DNA from: Symsagittifera roscoffensis
Taxonomy: Eukaryota > Xenacoelomorpha > Acoela > Convolutidae
Assembly (NCBI RefSeq): GCF_963678635.1
Contig: NC_087069.1
Location: 9,186,633 to 9,250,632, forward strand
Length of the DNA: 64,000 nt
Reading direction: 5' to 3'
A program made the translations under genes and the position numbers. Shown piece after piece: positions 43,880-54,400 of this stretch (position 1 is the stretch's first letter; every line of letters starts with the position of its first letter). Below the pieces are notes generated by a model. The model did no database searches. It was not told the DNA's origin and saw nothing but the letters and a program-made list of their open reading frames with translations.

Positions 43880-44295
43880 GCCGCCAACTTGGATCACTAC
43901 ACCGATCAAATTCCCACCCAACCAATCTTACCTCTCCAATCCCAATAATACCACTTTTTGCTTTTCCGCCACCCAATTTTTCACCTAGTAATGTAACATC
44001 AGGCATGAATTCCGACACTAATTCACACATCTCAGTTTTATATTCCATCTCACAACTCAATAACCCGAATATTGAAACCCCCGATGAATTTGCCGACTCA
44101 GAACCACCCCATCCAATAATTTTCATAACTCTTCTAATTTTTCTCAACCCCCTTTTCAACCCATATTATCCAATAACCCTGACCCAATCACTCCCACACC
44201 CTCTTATGCTTCCCAAGTTACCCCAACCTACTCCTCATACCATTCTGACCAATCATCTCATTCTCCAGACACCCCCCGAATCTCCCCAGAGCTAG
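43876..44295 (+). CDS. Unknown last gene, first part
   Basis: ATG lies within the env stop (ATGA, 43876-43879), typical of coupled termination-reinitiation. To about residue 75 it is Pro/Ser/Asn-rich (MSRQLGSLHRSNSHPTNL). After that this frame turns hydrophobic, while the neighbouring frame opens at 44088 with the same Pro/Ser/Asn style. I infer a frame change near 44100, by mutation, base error or programmed -1 shifting; no classic slippery heptamer is visible. The alternative is a genuine 139-aa protein with a membrane segment. Confidence 0.5.
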   Translation: MSRQLGSLHRSNSHPTNLTSPIPIIPLFAFPPPNFSPSNVTSGMNSDTNSHISVLYSISQLNNPNIETPDEFADSEPPHPIIFITLLIFLNPLFNPYYPITLTQSLPHPLMLPKLPQPTPHTILTNHLILQTPPESPQS

Positions 44296-45671
44296 ATAAT
44301 TTTATTACCCTTCAACAACAACCCTACCACCTTAATACCCCAACCATAAACCAAATCTCCTCCACAATAAATTCATCCAACCCCCCTACCCCTACACCCT
44401 CTTCAAATTATACTGAATCATTAGCACCATCATCCACATCAACTGAATCTTCACTCAACACTAATAGAGCTTACCGCACTTTTAAAAGAAAGTTCCCCAA
44501 CCATCCTTTCCCAGCAAAACCAGGAACAGCCCGTGAATACATCAACCACCCCAAGCATACTAACACAAAAGAATTTTTAGCCATCACCTTACCCTCATTC
44601 CCACAATACACCTTAAACACCCCCCACGACACTAACGAAACACGCAACTTTGTAGATGAATACGTTTTAATGCCCACTCTCTCTTGGACCTCATATTATC
44701 ATTTTACTAATCCTCTTTGCTTACCTTTATCTAACACTCACATCGATATAGAGCGAAATACGGACATGCTATATCGACTCACTACACCACTAACCGCTAG
44801 ACAATTTACTTACGTTGGATATAAAAAATCACTAAAAACACACACTGCACCTAGAGCTAACGAATATACACTCGAATACTATGCTCACAACATCATCAGA
44901 GCTAACCAAGATCAATTCTTAGACGACGATCGCTTCGCTAATCCACAAATTACCGAGAAATTTTTCATCAAGACACCATATATATTCACACTAAACATCT
45001 TCGACCGAAAGTTTGATCACATTATTTCAGAAGCACTAACAGACACACAAGCATACGAAAGTTTTAAAGAACGCTTCCAAATATTTTCACTAACCTTTCA
45101 TTTCCTTGCACCACACGAAAGAGATTTACACTGCTCACACGATATTATGTTGCGCACTAAACAAACCCACACATATAGTTATTATCGCTTCATCCAAAAT
45201 CACTTTGACCTACACACACCCTCTAGACAACCACACCATCGTTTTCAATTCATTAATTCCAAATACACTTCACCATTTTTCCTAAATTTCACATATTGTA
45301 TTAAAGACACTAACCTCCATGGTATTCTTGACCCCATAACCCAAATGTACATCTTCTGTCCCATCACCAAGACCTTCAACGCCGAAGAATCCCGACCCTT
45401 CCTTATCCCGCACGAGTTTGTACAACCTATAGAAATCCCAATTTTAGAATTCATCCACAACACTAAATTCAATCACAAATTATATAATCTAATCCAAAAC
45501 ACACCTTATGAGTTTGCAGTTGGCACTGAAGAACTAACCACTATTAAGGCACTTCAATTGCTTTGGCCACTGCTTCAGACTAAAAATATCATCCGCATCT
45601 TAGCTAAACTACTAACAACTTCAGAACTAATTCACGACATCTTCCCCCACGGTTTTTTCCCCGACGACTAA
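44088..45671 (+). CDS. Unknown last gene, main part (first ATG at 44670)
   Basis: Open for 528 codons; the first in-frame ATG is at 44670, giving a 333-aa minimum product. Sequence before that ATG also looks coding (AYRTFKRKFPNHPFPAKPG). The body is rich in aromatic and His residues (SWTSYYHFTNPL, FLNFTYCIKDTNLHG), with no zinc finger, kinase or protease motif that I recognise. It ends FPHGFFPDD. A CAG/GTAAGTAT donor begins three bases after the stop. Being retained in a recent element argues for function; what that is remains unknown. Confidence 0.6.
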   Translation: MCRLRTTPSNNFHNSSNFSQPPFQPILSNNPDPITPTPSYASQVTPTYSSYHSDQSSHSPDTPRISPELDNFITLQQQPYHLNTPTINQISSTINSSNPPTPTPSSNYTESLAPSSTSTESSLNTNRAYRTFKRKFPNHPFPAKPGTAREYINHPKHTNTKEFLAITLPSFPQYTLNTPHDTNETRNFVDEYVLMPTLSWTSYYHFTNPLCLPLSNTHIDIERNTDMLYRLTTPLTARQFTYVGYKKSLKTHTAPRANEYTLEYYAHNIIRANQDQFLDDDRFANPQITEKFFIKTPYIFTLNIFDRKFDHIISEALTDTQAYESFKERFQIFSLTFHFLAPHERDLHCSHDIMLRTKQTHTYSYYRFIQNHFDLHTPSRQPHHRFQFINSKYTSPFFLNFTYCIKDTNLHGILDPITQMYIFCPITKTFNAEESRPFLIPHEFVQPIEIPILEFIHNTKFNHKLYNLIQNTPYEFAVGTEELTTIKALQLLWPLLQTKNIIRILAKLLTTSELIHDIFPHGFFPDD

Positions 45672-45674
45672 CAG

Positions 45675-45761
45675 GTAAGTATGAATTAAATGAATATAAC
45701 TAACTAATTGAAATATTAAAAAACTCACCATACTTTATCCATGTTTTCCTTAGATTTTTAG
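45675..45761 (+). other. Candidate 3' UTR intron (87 bp)
   Basis: Donor CAG|GTAAGTATG matches the consensus exactly and stands three bases after the last stop codon. Acceptor TTTTCCTTAGATTTTTAG ends at 45761. The donor could also serve alternative splices. Confidence 0.5.
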
Positions 45762-47268
45762 CCTTCATCCGACGATCACCTACAAATACCACAAAAAACA
45801 AATAAAGATCGCAAATTTCATCAAACAGACTTCAACAATTCTATTAATCTCTTACACTTATAAATTTATAAATTTAATACCAATGCAGTAAATTCATTTC
45901 TAAAATTTTCCCCACAAGCAGTAAATCTAATTATGATGAAAATTTGTAACTTAAAATTCCCCCATAACTAGCAGTAAATTTCCAAATTCTATGCAGTAAA
46001 TTAATAAAAGGCAATTGCAGTACTAACCTTTTGATATTTTCATTCATTCGCACAGAAATTCTATCCACACTCGCACAGCTCGCCCACGAAGAATTGTTTA
46101 AAATAATGAATTTCAGTTTCAAGTTTTCACACTCAACAACTCTAACATATAATAACATGTTTCAAACTTTCCTTTAACCCGGTTGGAAATGAATCATATA
46201 TTAAACAAAACTAACCAACGCAGCTTACTAAATACCACAAATCATAAAATAACAGCATGACTAAGAAAAGGAAACCAACGGTACCCAAACCGGATTAACC
46301 CAGTTTAAAACTGGATAATTTATTCTTTTGAAGACTATTATAAGTCTAAGAAAGAAATAATAAAACACAAAAAAGTCGAAAGACAAACCCATACCACGAA
46401 CAATTTACTTTTTGGAAAAAGGACATAACCAACAAGACATAAGAAAAACCACAACAAACCCAACATAAAACGTTGTCACATAACAGGACCCCTCACAAAA
46501 ACCGCATGAAATCATACTCCCACTCCTGGCCTAACCCACCAGGAAGGACGTCCTGAGCATGCTCTATAGCCGGCCTAACCCACCGCGCTACATCCACGCT
46601 TTGTGACCACACCTCTATTTTTAATAAGAGCTACTCAAGTGTGAGTAACTCTTCAAAATAACCGAACTAAAACAAAAAGCTTTTGTGAAAACAACTAACT
46701 AAAATCATAATTAAAAAATATTAAACTAATAAATGTTTTATAAAATGTAAATTACATTATGCAATACATAGATCAGAATACAACACCAAGGACGAACATC
46801 TAAAGATCCCACTACACTCGAGAGAGAATGACCAACCACAATCGATATGCCACTCACAATCACAACTCAAAGGATTTAGAGTACGACTTGACTTCGCAGA
46901 AAAGGACTTCATTGAACTAGACCAATGACCACCTCGATGTTCAAGTATACGTACAGATCCGAGTAACCAGGCATCCCCTCCACGCACAATCTCCACGCCA
47001 TTCCCAAACTAGATCAGACACAAAAGAAGTTCTCCACGCAGAACAGAAAAACCTGACATAGCCAACCATTCTGAAATCAGATTTGAGTTTGTGGCAAAGA
47101 CTTAGTCGTTGTCACTAGAAGACACAACGTCTTATGTCTCTAACTCCAGCTTCCTGGAACTTCTTTAACAAAGAGGAAACGGAAGAAAATGATGTTCGCC
47201 AAAAACCAACGTCCATCATCCATCCTTCAAATTGCAGAAGAACTATTCTAAAAAACTCTGTAAAACCC
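45762..47268 (+). other. Long 3' untranslated region
   Basis: About 1.5 kb without a supported frame. GGCCTAACCCACC is repeated at about 46529 and 46573 around AGGAAGGACGTCCTGAGC. GCAGTAAAT words recur at 45888-45995. It may hold export or polyadenylation signals; none is proven. Confidence 0.45.
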
Positions 47269-47275
47269 GGATGGG
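47269..47275 (+). other. Short polypurine tract
   Basis: GGATGGG directly before the TG of the 3' LTR, the expected site for plus-strand priming. Short and interrupted by one T. Confidence 0.5.
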
Positions 47276-47685
47276 TGGAACCTGATCTAAACTACATTTT
47301 ATGATTGGATAAATTAGATATTTTACCAATGTAAAGTATTTAATATTAACCAATCATGATCCATCTAACTAACAACCCACTTATTTGTAAGTGCTGAAGT
47401 TACTTGTAATTTCAGCACCAGAGAGATTTGAATTTAACTTAGAAATTAGTTGGACTCTCCCGAGCACTTCAGCAACCGCAATAAACCAGTATACCCTAGA
47501 TCTATTGAGCCTAGCAGAGACTAGTTAAACAACCTGAGACTAGATAGTATAAGAGTAAGATTAGGATCGGTATTAGACTAAGAAGTTGCACGAATCTATC
47601 CGGCCGAAAATAAGATAGCGTGACGAGCAGACGGTGTACCCTATCCGAAATTACTCTATGAGTTATACACTTCGGTCCTAACTCA
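47276..47685 (+). repeat. 3' LTR (410 bp)
   Basis: Same length as the 5' LTR and no difference seen. AATAAA at 47480-47485. Followed by CCTC, the right target duplication. Confidence 0.95.
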
Positions 47686-47689
47686 CCTC

Positions 47690-48247
47690 TTACCTTCCCT
47701 CAAACCTACCACCTTCTAATAATCCATTTTAAACTATCATAAACTCTTATAATCCATCAAAATATGTTATAACAGATTGTTTATTTTGGTTCAATTTGAT
47801 TTCTATTTGAATTATAATCGGTTTGTACTCCATCATAATAGACTATTTTAAAGTTTTAGCGGGCAGCTCATCAGCTCTTCTTCTCATTTACCTCTGCAAA
47901 ATTCTCAGAAAGTGTTTTGATCACTTAATCCGATCAATTTCATAAGTGGCACGTGGACTAATTAGGTCATGAGGCTCTTTTTCCTTTTCCCCCCACCTGC
48001 AAATTTTTACATGTAAATTTGTTGGCCGTATTGTCCGATTGCTATGAAAATTTACATACAGACTAATAAGGCCATGACAAACATATTTGGTCTTCATACT
48101 CAACCTCGTAAAACCACTGGTTACACTAATAAGTTGAAACTGGCGTCAGGTGGGGGGGAAGGAAAAAGGGCCGGTCATGACAAACAAAATTTTATCTCAT
48201 TTTGAGCCTTGTAAAACCTCCCGTTACACTTAAAATTGATGTTTAAT
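47690..48247. other. No gene; local direct and inverted repeats
   Basis: CTTTTTCCTTTTCCCCCCACC (about 47977) is the inverse complement of a motif at about 48149. ATGACAAACA...TTGTAAAACC-type segments occur in direct order at about 48074 and 48176. AT-rich otherwise. Confidence 0.5.
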
Positions 48248-48342
48248 TGAGATGTGTGTGTGTGTATGTTAAAGTGTGTGGGTGTGTTGTATATGTTAAA
48301 GTGTGTGTGGGTGTGTTGTGTATGTGTGTGTACACATGTGTA
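48248..48342. repeat. GT-rich microsatellite
   Basis: TGTGTGTGTATGTTAAAGTG with GGGTGTGTTG variants. The short frames across it are composition artefacts. Confidence 0.85.
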
Positions 48343-49839
48343 TTGAAAAGAATATGCGTAGAATCAACTGGAGTTGAATGGTCTTATCTCTGCTTTTTTT
48401 GCATCTATACAGTTGACAGAGCTGAATAAATAACTCAAAACTACATTCGATTTCTGAACTTACCGTTTTTGAAGTCAATTGAGAGCCTTTTTTACCACTC
48501 CCTGACTCCAGTAAATCAAACTTTCATTGATTTTTCAGATATTAATATGGCTAAAACTGTGACATTATGATGAAAAGTATGAAAAAAATCTGTTCACAAA
48601 ATTTAGACAAAAAATACCTAACAAAAGATATTAAATTTTTGGTTGCAATTGAAATTCTAAATAGATTTGTACTGATATTAGTAAAGATGTGAATAAGAAC
48701 TCAATTGCTTAAAAATTTTCAGAACAATTAATTTTCAATATGTAATGTTCGCGTTGGCCAAAAATGCTTATGCTACAATTTTTATATAGGAAAAAATGCT
48801 CATCATACAATTTCGTACAGTTCCATAGAAACAAAAACTTTCAAAGAAGCTCTAAGATAAACAGTTTTTTCATATATGGATATTATAGGACAAGCATTTT
48901 TTCATAAACCAAAGAGTTTAGTTTTTAAAACTTTTTTTCTTAAAATTTTTGGGTTGTATTCGTGACCGAACACAAGTGACTAAAACCATGGTTTACTCGA
49001 AACTAGAGTCAACAAAGGGTTGATCATCTGGCATTTAGAATGCATTGGAAAGTACCTGAATTGTGCAAGAGTTTTCGTCACAAATCATAGACTGAAAGCA
49101 TCGAACTTTTAAAATTTGGCAAAAGTTTTTAAAGACGATTTTTTTTTCAAAATTAGATAATCAAATTAATAGACACTGATCAAGGCATATATAAACACAA
49201 AAGATTAAAAATTTTTAGCCTGTTTGAAACAATTCATCCAGAGAAACAGTAAAATAAACCCATTTTGTTTGTATCCTGGACTAATTTGGAAAAAGTTTGT
49301 TTGAACACAAAATTTGATTTTCGGTGAAAAAAAAACAAAACAAAATTTGGGGCAACTTCGTATTTACTTGGAAAATTTTTTGTTGTCGCTATCAAAAAAA
49401 TGCTAGTCATACATTTTTCATATATGGAAGTTCTATGATAACCATTTTTTTCCAAGAAAAAAAGAAACATAGTTTTTTTCATCACCAGATTGTTTGGTTT
49501 TGTTCATATAGCCGCAGAAACTAGTTCGAATCTTTTTTCAATGATTTTATGAAATTGTACGAAAAGTTTATGATAAGCAGCTTTCCATAAATTTGATTTA
49601 TGGAATTGTATGAGGAGCCTTTTCGGTGTATGGAATCGTAAGACAAGGTTTTGGAGGTCAACCCGGGTATACATATATATATATATATGGCTAGAGCGAA
49701 AAACAAGGATCATTTGTCATACAGAAAAACTGAGTTTATTTGAAAATGTATAAAATATTCACCGTTTGCAGCTCCTAACCACCAGCACATGACCAAAAGA
49801 GAAAAAAGAGAAATCTGAATTGGCGCAATTGAAACCATC
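48343..49839. other. No supported gene; ATACAATTTC family scraps
   Basis: Several short palindromic words (CATACAATTTC, GAAATTGTATGA) related to those at 61700-62100. A TA microsatellite at 49671-49688. Small frames lack motifs. Confidence 0.4.
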
Positions 49840-52112
49840 TTTAATATTGTATCAGTAATTTTTTTTTTCAAATCTGCTTTACTTTGAGGGTTAACAGAAA
49901 AGTGATTCAAAAAAATTACCGAATTTTGTTCAGCTATAGTTTTACATTATTTAGGTGTGCCACTAACTTTAAAGTCAACATCTAGGAGTGGCAGTAATCT
50001 CCACTAATAATTACGTTTGATTTAACTTGACAAGTCATAAAAAGGAAAACATTAATGATTGTGCGCTCCGAGTTAAAAAAAAATTGTATATGAGAGATGA
50101 CTGTGTATATAATGAAAGATCTCATTATCACTTCGAAAGTTGGAAAATTTTTTGTTCTTTTTATTTCAAAACACGCGAAAACGAAAGTGGTTGGTTGTAT
50201 TCTGTACCAACCAAGCAAGCGTGCTGATAAACCTGAATTGAACATCAGTTCAACCCGTCATCGCTTCAAAACTTCATCAACGTTGGTAAATCGGGGGTTG
50301 ATAAAAGCTAACTAAGGGAATTGATAAAATGTTTCTGGAGTTAGATGAAAGTTTTCTTTTTGATACGTTTTTCTGAAGAAAAATGCTTTAAATACAAATC
50401 ACTGTCAAACAAGAAACAATTCTACACAGCTCATTCAAAAATATGAAATTGATCATTCAAAAATTATTTCAAATTTTTGTGTTCGGATGGTTTTTTCACC
50501 AGACCAACTTCGACTTTCAACCAGCCATTTTTGACAGGATTTTTAAAACATTAGGAGGATAAACTGTGCGCTGAATCGGCGCACAAAATTTGTGTCTGTT
50601 TCTTCCTGGATTCCAGAGACAAATCTTCAAACATTATCCAAAATTCCCTGGATTCCCTGTAAAAAAAATTTCGTGGTTACCGCATACAATTACCTGTAAC
50701 ATAAACTTTGTCAGCACCTTGTCAGCCCAAAGGTTTGGGTTTCTAATCTATAGCAAAACATAATTTTAAATCAAGGACCTAAACATTGTCAATGGAATCC
50801 ACAAACAAATCTTAACACATTAGTAAACTGAATTGGTGGATGTCACCCTTTACTACTTGGGGTACACAGACCAGCAAGCATTTTTTAATCACGTTTTTGA
50901 GACCGAACACCGAAGAAATTCATTATTTTAAGTTGATGAATTGAGAAGGTTTGGAAACACAACATACATCAACTCGCCGATTTAGGTCTTTTTTGGTTTT
51001 CCATCAACCCCAAATGATTATCTAGCTCACAAAAAAAAAATCATATGAGGTGTGATAAGGGATGAAATGATAAAGTGAATACAAATCATGAGTCCAATAT
51101 TTGATTTGAGTCGAGAGTTAAATCAAACCATGAGGGAAATAATTGAGATGAGATGGAATAGCACATCCTATATACTAGTATGATGGAGTAGTCGCTCGAA
51201 AAAGCCGCTTTGATAGGCAGCCCCCGCATGCGTATAGTTTGTAACGAATTGAAAATATTTTGTGTATAAAATTTTTCATTCCAAAATCTTTGCGAAACGA
51301 TTTGAGTTCGAAAATTTTCAGACTAAGATTGTATAACTTTGTCGTTTGTATCAAGAAAAATGCCCATTAACAACTATATTTGCCATTAATTGTTATTCAT
51401 CAAACTAAATTTTTGAGTTTTTTTTAGTTATTCACCTTCAAAAACCGTGAGAAGAGAGGTTTTAGGAGAAACGAACAAAAAATAGACTGAAATCACAATG
51501 AATCTTTTTTTTGAATGCCTAACTCATAATTAATAAACAATTTTAGAGCTTTAAATGTCTAATTCTCAAGGGACTCTATCGTAGTAGTACCCTTTTGTCT
51601 GGAGCGTAAAATTTATTTTTAACATTTTATTTTAAATTGCGTAATTGTGAAAAATAAAAAGTGGAGAAATCGAAAAATAAATTGTATTCTTTGAAAAACA
51701 AGTGAAGAGAGATGGGATTCAAACCTACGCTCGGAGGCCGCACTGGATGAGCCTCAACCACTCGGTCACTCTGTCTTAAAAACCCTTTTACTCAAGCAAC
51801 ACTGAACGAACGATATTTTCAATAAGATTAACTCAGTGACCTTTCAAATTTGCATTTAATCAATAGCTTTTATGGTTAATGAGTGTGCTCTTGAATGCGA
51901 TGAATTTAGTGAACGCGATATTAGGCGAAGAAAAAAGGGATGAACTGTTAACTTTTCTGAAAATGAAGAATTTGATTGGTGAGTTTAAAAACCGGTAAAG
52001 TATGGTAGAGGGATCCAATTTTGCCAGGCTGTTTTAACGAATAGATTTATGTGATCTATTAAAAAGAACAATTACTCCTTGATGTTAAAACGTCTTTTTT
52101 GTTAGGAAAATT
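49840..52112. repeat. 2.28-kb tandem repeat, unit 1
   Basis: Begins TTTAATATTGTATCAGTA and is followed by two near-identical units. Contains a decayed Cys-rich core (from about 50565), short open frames near 50027-50315 and the tRNA-like sequence at 51705-51775. The A-run near 50080 is one base longer than in units 2 and 3, which changes which short frame is open, an argument against those frames being genes. Confidence 0.9.
51705..51775 (-). tRNA. tRNA-like sequence (Ser/Leu-type head), unit 1
   Basis: Read on the minus strand it has an A box TGACCGAGTGG (51758-51768) and a B box GGTTTGAATCC (51715-51725; one change from GGTTCGANTCC), with a TTTTT run about 7 bases past the 3' end. The D-arm resembles tRNA-Ser/Leu. 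The T-arm pairs poorly and no proper anticodon arm forms, so it is a tRNA pseudogene or the head of a tRNA-derived SINE; pol III transcription is possible. Confidence 0.5.
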
Positions 52113-54400
52113 TTTAATATTGTATCAGTATCTAATTATTTTTTTTTCAAAACTGCTTTACTTTGGGCTTTGAGGGTTAACAGAAAAGTGATTCAAAAAA
52201 TTTACCGAATTTTGTTCAGCTATAGTTTTACATTATTTAGGTGTGCCACTAACTTTAAAGTCAACATCTAGGAGTGGCAATAATCTCCACTAATAATTAC
52301 GTTTGATTTAACTTGACAAGTCATAAAAAGGAAAACATTAATGATTGTGCGCTCCGAGTTAAAAAAAATTGTATATGAGAGATGACTGTGTATATAATGA
52401 AAGATCTCATTATCACTTCGAAAGTTGGAAAATTTTTTGTTCTTTTTATTTCAAAACACGCGAAAACGAAAGTGGTTGGTTGTATTCTGTACCAACCAAG
52501 CAAGCGTGCTGATAAACCTGAATTGAACATCAGTTCAACCCGTCATCGCTTCAAAACTTCATCAACGTTGGTAAATCGGGGGTTGATAAAAGCTAACTAA
52601 GGGAATTGATAAAATGTTTCTGGAGTTAGATGAAAGTTTTCTTTTTGATACGTTTTTCTGAAGAAAAATGCTTTAAATACAAATCACTGTCAAACAAGAA
52701 ACAATTCTACACAGCTCATTCAAAAATATGAAATTGATCATTCAAAAATTATTTCAAATTTTTGTGTTCGGATGGTTTTTTCACCAGACCAACTTCGACT
52801 TTCAACCAGCCATTTTTGACAGGATTTTTAAAACATTAGGAGGATAAACTGTGCGCTGAATCGGCGCACAAAATTTGTGTCTGTTTCTTCCTGGATTCCA
52901 GAGACAAATCTTCAAACATTATCCAAAATTCCCTGGATTCCCTGTAAAAAAAATTTCGTGGTTACCGCATACAATTACCTGTAACGTAAACTTTGTCAGC
53001 ACCTTGTCAGCCCAAAGGTTTGGGTTTCTAATCTATAGCAAAACATAATTTTAAATCAAGGACCTAAACATTGTCAATGGAATCCACAAACAAATCTTAA
53101 CACATTAGTAAACTGAATTGGTGGATGTCACCCTTTACTACTTGGGGTACACAGACCAGCAAGCATTTTTTAATCACGTTTTTGAGACCGAACACCGAAG
53201 ATATTCATTATTTTAAGTTGATGAATTGAGAAGGTTTGGAAACACAACATACATCAACTCGCCGATTTAGGTCTTTTTTTTTGGTTTTCCATCAACCCCA
53301 AATGATTATCTAGCTCACAAAAAAAAAATTCATATGAGGTGTGATAAGGGATGAAATGATAAAGTGAATACAAATCATGAGTCCAATATTTGATTTGAGT
53401 CGAGAGTTAAATCAAACCATGAGGGAAATAATTGAGATGAGATGGAATAGCACATCCTATATACTAGTATGATGGAGTAGTCGCTCGAAAAAGCCGCTTT
53501 GATAGGCAGCCCCCGCATGCGTATAGTTTGTAACGAATTGAAAATATTTTGTGTATAAAATTTTTCATTCCAAAATCTCGCGAAACGATTTGAGTTCGAA
53601 AATTTTCAGACTAAGATTGTATAACTTTGTCGTTTGTATCAAGAAAAATGCCCATTAACAACTATATTTGCCATTAATTGTTATTCATCAAACTAAATTT
53701 TTGAGTTTTTTTTAGTTATTCACCTTCAAAAACCGTGAGAAGAGAGGTTTTAGGAGAAACGAACAAAAAATAGACTGAAATCACAATGAATCATTTTTTT
53801 GAATGCCTAACTCATAATTAATAAACAATTTTAGAGCTTTAAATGTCTAATTCTCAAGGGACTCTATCGTAGTAGTACCCTTTTGTCTGGAGCGTAAAAT
53901 TTATTTTTAACATTTTATTTTAAATTGCGTAATTGTGAAAAATAAAAAGTGGAGAAATCGAAAAATAAATTGTATTCTTTGAAAAACAAGTGAAGAGAGA
54001 TGGGACTCAAACCTACGCTCGGAGGCCGCACTGGATGAGCCTCAACCACTCGGTCACTCTGTCTTAAAAACCCTTTTACTCAAGCAACACTGAACGAACG
54101 ATATTTTCAATAAGATTAACTCAGTGACCTTTCAAATTTGCATTTAAACAATAGCTTTTATGGTTAATGAGTGTGCTCTTGAATGCGATGAATTTAGTGA
54201 ACGCGATATTAGGCGAAGAAAAAAGGGATGAACTGTTAACTTTTCTGAAAATGAAGAATTTGATTGGTGAGTTTAAAAACCGGTAAAGTATGGTAGAGGG
54301 ATCCAATTTTGCCAGGCTGTTTTAACGAATAGATTTATGTGATCTATTAAAAAGAACAATTACTCCTTGATGTTAAAACGTCTTTTTTGTTAGGAAAATT
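52113..54400. repeat. 2.28-kb tandem repeat, unit 2
   Basis: Offset about 2285-2288 bases from unit 1. Differences are mainly in homopolymers and single bases. Confidence 0.9.
53993..54063 (-). tRNA. tRNA-like sequence, unit 2
   Basis: Same as unit 1 apart from one base in the B box (GGTTTGAGTCC). Confidence 0.5.

Larger units (their letters stand above)
28791..47685 (+). mobile_element. Giant (18.9-kb) Ty3/gypsy-type LTR retroelement with env-like and extra genes
   Basis: Bounded by two 410-bp TG...CA LTRs that look identical and a 4-bp target duplication. Protease, RT, RNase H and integrase come in the Ty3/gypsy (Metaviridae) order. Around them are a small basic ORF upstream of gag and, after pol, short hydrophobic ORFs, a Met-less frame, an Env-like glycoprotein and a large unknown protein. 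The plus strand is A/C-rich and G-poor through the coding part, unlike the flanks. Identical LTRs imply a very recent insertion. Two frame breaks (pol tail, last gene) mean I cannot call it fully intact. Most elements of this group are 5-10 kb, so this one is unusually large. Confidence 0.95.

Noticed and set aside
46757-46996. Antisense frame in the 3' non-coding part of the retroelement
   Set aside because: No motif, no start context; likely chance in low-G DNA.
48247-48429. Val/Cys-rich frame over the GT repeat
   Set aside because: Microsatellite translation.
50027-50315. Short frames conserved in the 2.28-kb units as genes
   Set aside because: Identity follows from recent tandem copying, and an A-run difference changes which frame is open.
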